Source of the DNA: an uncultured Hymenobacter sp.
GTDB taxonomy: Bacteria > Bacteroidota > Bacteroidia > Cytophagales > Hymenobacteraceae
NCBI GenBank assembly: GCA_937871705.1
Contig: CALMOO010000632.1
Coordinates: forward strand, 1 to 6,343
Direction of reading: 5' to 3'
DNA: 6,343 nt
Shown here: in pieces, positions 5,131-6,343 of the stretch
How positions within the stretch are numbered: position 1 is the first letter of the stretch
How the letters are laid out: each line of letters opens with the position of its first letter
Made by a program: the position numbers and the translations under genes
Notes under the pieces: model-generated
Told to the model about the DNA's origin: nothing
The model's input: the letters and a program-made list of their open reading frames with translations, nothing else
Databases searched by the model: none

Positions 5131-5292
5131 AGGTTCCGAACACACGCGCCGACCTTTGCGCATTACGTCGTGGCTAGCCTGAACCTGTATTACGGCAACG
5201 ACTACTACCTGCGGCGGGCGCTGGCAGCACTGCCAGCCACCACTATGCTACTACCCGCCAAGACAGGAGTACTCACGGGCGGAAGCCGGTAG
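5131..5292 (+). pseudogene. Coding remnant of unknown family
   Basis: This plus-strand frame has 53 sense codons between TAA (5128-5130) and TAG (5290-5292), without an ATG near its start. It reads TFAHYVVASLNLYYGNDYYL followed by RRALAALP and LLPAKTGVLTGG. Third positions are mostly G or C from 5152 to about 5240, and tyrosine pairs and alanine/leucine runs give a natural composition, which the opposite strand lacks. The same frame is open upstream to 4915 apart from the TAA, so the stop may be a late mutation. It looks like the middle of a broken gene; I cannot name the family. Confidence 0.35.
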
Positions 5293-5464
5293 CTTGAACG
5301 GGATTTTACCCGGCTTACGATCAGCTGAAGATCACTATTCGCACGTTTGTCGATGGCAGGGGAGAAGCGTATCCGCCAAAATGCAGCTCCTAGTATTACC
5401 CGAGTAGTAATTTGAAGGCCCTTTTCAAGTCAGCCTTTTAACAAGAGCGGTCCTATTACCCTCC
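5293..5464. other. Spacer with no assignable gene
   Basis: Short open frames are present but none reads as a known protein. AAGGC (5415-5419) and GCCTT (5433-5437) could form a weak stem followed by TTTTAA on the plus strand. CCTATTAC (5452-5459) matches the tail of the iteron but only eight bases long, so I give it no weight. Confidence 0.3.
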
Positions 5465-6343
5465 TTACGTGAGATGGCGGGTCAGCGCTTTTCTTAGGTC
5501 GGCGCCGCGTAAGTCCCGGGCGATGATGCGTCCTTCCGGGTCGAGCAGCCAAGTCGCCGGAATGTCCATGAGCTGGTATAAGTGGCCCGTAAGACCGCAC
5601 ATCTGCGCGTCGAGTACCTGCGTGCAGGGCAGTGTATCCTGCTGCACGGCCCGCTGCCAGGCGGCGGGCTGCTCGTCCTGGGAGACGCTCAACACAGTGA
5701 AGCCTGGTCTGCGGGTTCTCGGCCCGGCAAGGCTTGCACCACGAGGCCCAGAAGTCCACCAGCCCGTAGCGGCCGCGCAGGCTGCTACGGGCCACGGACC
5801 GGCCCTGTAAATCTGGTAAGGAGAAGTCAGGTGCCGGTTAACCGACCGCTAGGGTAGGGGCTTTCTCCAGTAGCTCGCGCAAGCGGGGTAGGTAGGGCGA
5901 AGTGGGCTGCTCGCGAGCAAAGCGCGTGGTGAGTGAGTCGAGCAGGGGCCGGGCGATGGGTTGCAACCGCAGGTAGTGAAAGGCCACGTCGGGAGCCAGG
6001 TACGAGTCAGCCTAGTGACGCAGCTGCGCCTGCAACTGGCGCAGACGTTTGTCGAAGACGGTAGTCGACAGGCTACGCAGCAGGGTGTAGGGCCGCAGGG
6101 CTTCTCACCAGGTTACTTCAGGGGAACCGCTCAGATGCAGCAAGTGGCCTGGGCCTTGGGAGCCACGAGCGGCCCGGGCTTCCACCGTTGCGCACAGTTG
6201 CTCCTGACGATTGGCCAGCGGCACGGATTGCAGTACCGGCTGGCAGCCTACCCACAGCCAGTAGACGTCGGGCACCGGTACGCGGCCGCTCAGGGCCGGG
6301 TAGGGCAGGGCAGGACCCCCACTTGGCCCGGCAGCACGTACAC
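5465..6343 (-). pseudogene. TlpA-family thiol-disulfide oxidoreductase pseudogene, running off the right edge
   Basis: Intact relatives are periplasmic thioredoxin-fold proteins that reduce disulfides; many in Bacteroidota carry an N-terminal DUF4369-like region. One minus frame from 6341 gives a helical N-terminal part (VPDVYWLWVGC, LRPYTLLRSL, VAFHYLRLQPIA, YLPRLRELLEKAPTLAVG), then PAPDFSLPDLQG, LVDFWASWCKPCRAENP with the active-site Cys codons at 5736-5738 and 5727-5729. In-frame stops are TGA 6105-6107, TAG 6012-6014 and TAA 5838-5840. After ENP (near 5712) homology jumps to another frame at about 5704: GFTVLSVSQDEQPAAW, then IPATWLLDPEGRII with the cis-Pro near 5558-5560, ending TAA 5465-5467. 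Relatives usually have about a dozen residues between ENP and GFTVL, so roughly 25-30 bases appear deleted here. Three stops plus a frame-changing deletion make it non-functional. The frame at the far right edge is uncertain, since VYVLPGQVGVL appears in another frame at 6311-6343. Confidence 0.85.

Noticed and set aside
5469..5857. Plus-strand frames opposite the thioredoxin remnant
   Set aside because: They are antisense to clear TlpA motifs on the minus strand and have arginine/serine-rich compositions typical of GC-rich shadows.
3..6107. Stop codons reassigned to glutamine (alternative genetic code)
   Set aside because: rep, parA and the partner gene use TAA as normal stops and CAA/CAG for Gln, and the thioredoxin remnant also has a frame-changing deletion, so ordinary pseudogene decay is sufficient.
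1..6343. tRNA, rRNA or riboswitch
   Set aside because: I saw no cloverleaf with TTCGA-type arm context, no conserved rRNA stretch and no known riboswitch core on either strand.

Overview
The window looks like a plasmid replication and partition module from a Bacteroidota (Cytophagales/Hymenobacter-like) bacterium, flanked by decaying accessory DNA. Three lines of evidence support this. There is a Rep_3-type initiator next to an iteron origin. There is a short ParA ATPase with a small partner gene. At the right end there is a TlpA/thioredoxin pseudogene of a type common in Bacteroidota. The genus is an inference from protein style; nothing here proves it, and I see no chromosomal core gene.

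Layout, left to right. All intact genes lie on the minus strand. 1-240 holds remnants of minus-strand coding sequence, ending at the window edge in a serine-recombinase-like motif interrupted by stop codons. 241-447 is an AT-rich gap downstream of rep. 448-1683 is the replication initiator gene. 1727-2254 is the origin: an operator-like inverted repeat against the rep start, five direct iterons, a 28-bp dyad, an AT-rich tract, a sixth direct iteron, a DnaA-box-like site and two inverted iterons. 2255-2676 has no gene. 2677-3087 and 3087-3911 form a two-gene operon: parA first, then a 136-residue protein whose middle fits a ribbon-helix-helix fold, joined by a TAATG stop-start overlap.

3912-4260, upstream of parA, is dense in dyads built on the words ATACG/TACGTA and includes a perfect 41-bp palindrome. 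A second, near-perfect 35-bp palindrome at 4856-4890 has the same internal geometry (two TACGTA hexamers exactly 27 bp apart). These are the best candidates for the plasmid centromere or parA operator, and they are the most unusual structure in the window.

4261-5464 contains no intact gene. It holds short coding-like remnants, a possible end of an IS21-type element and several small dyads. 5465-6343 is a minus-strand TlpA-family thiol-disulfide oxidoreductase pseudogene with three in-frame stops and an internal frame-changing deletion, running off the right edge.

Expected function: Rep binds the iterons to start replication and probably represses its own gene at the operator-like repeat. ParA and its partner would segregate copies by acting on the palindromic region upstream of parA. 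The backbone genes are intact while the flanking genes are decaying, which fits selection only on plasmid maintenance.
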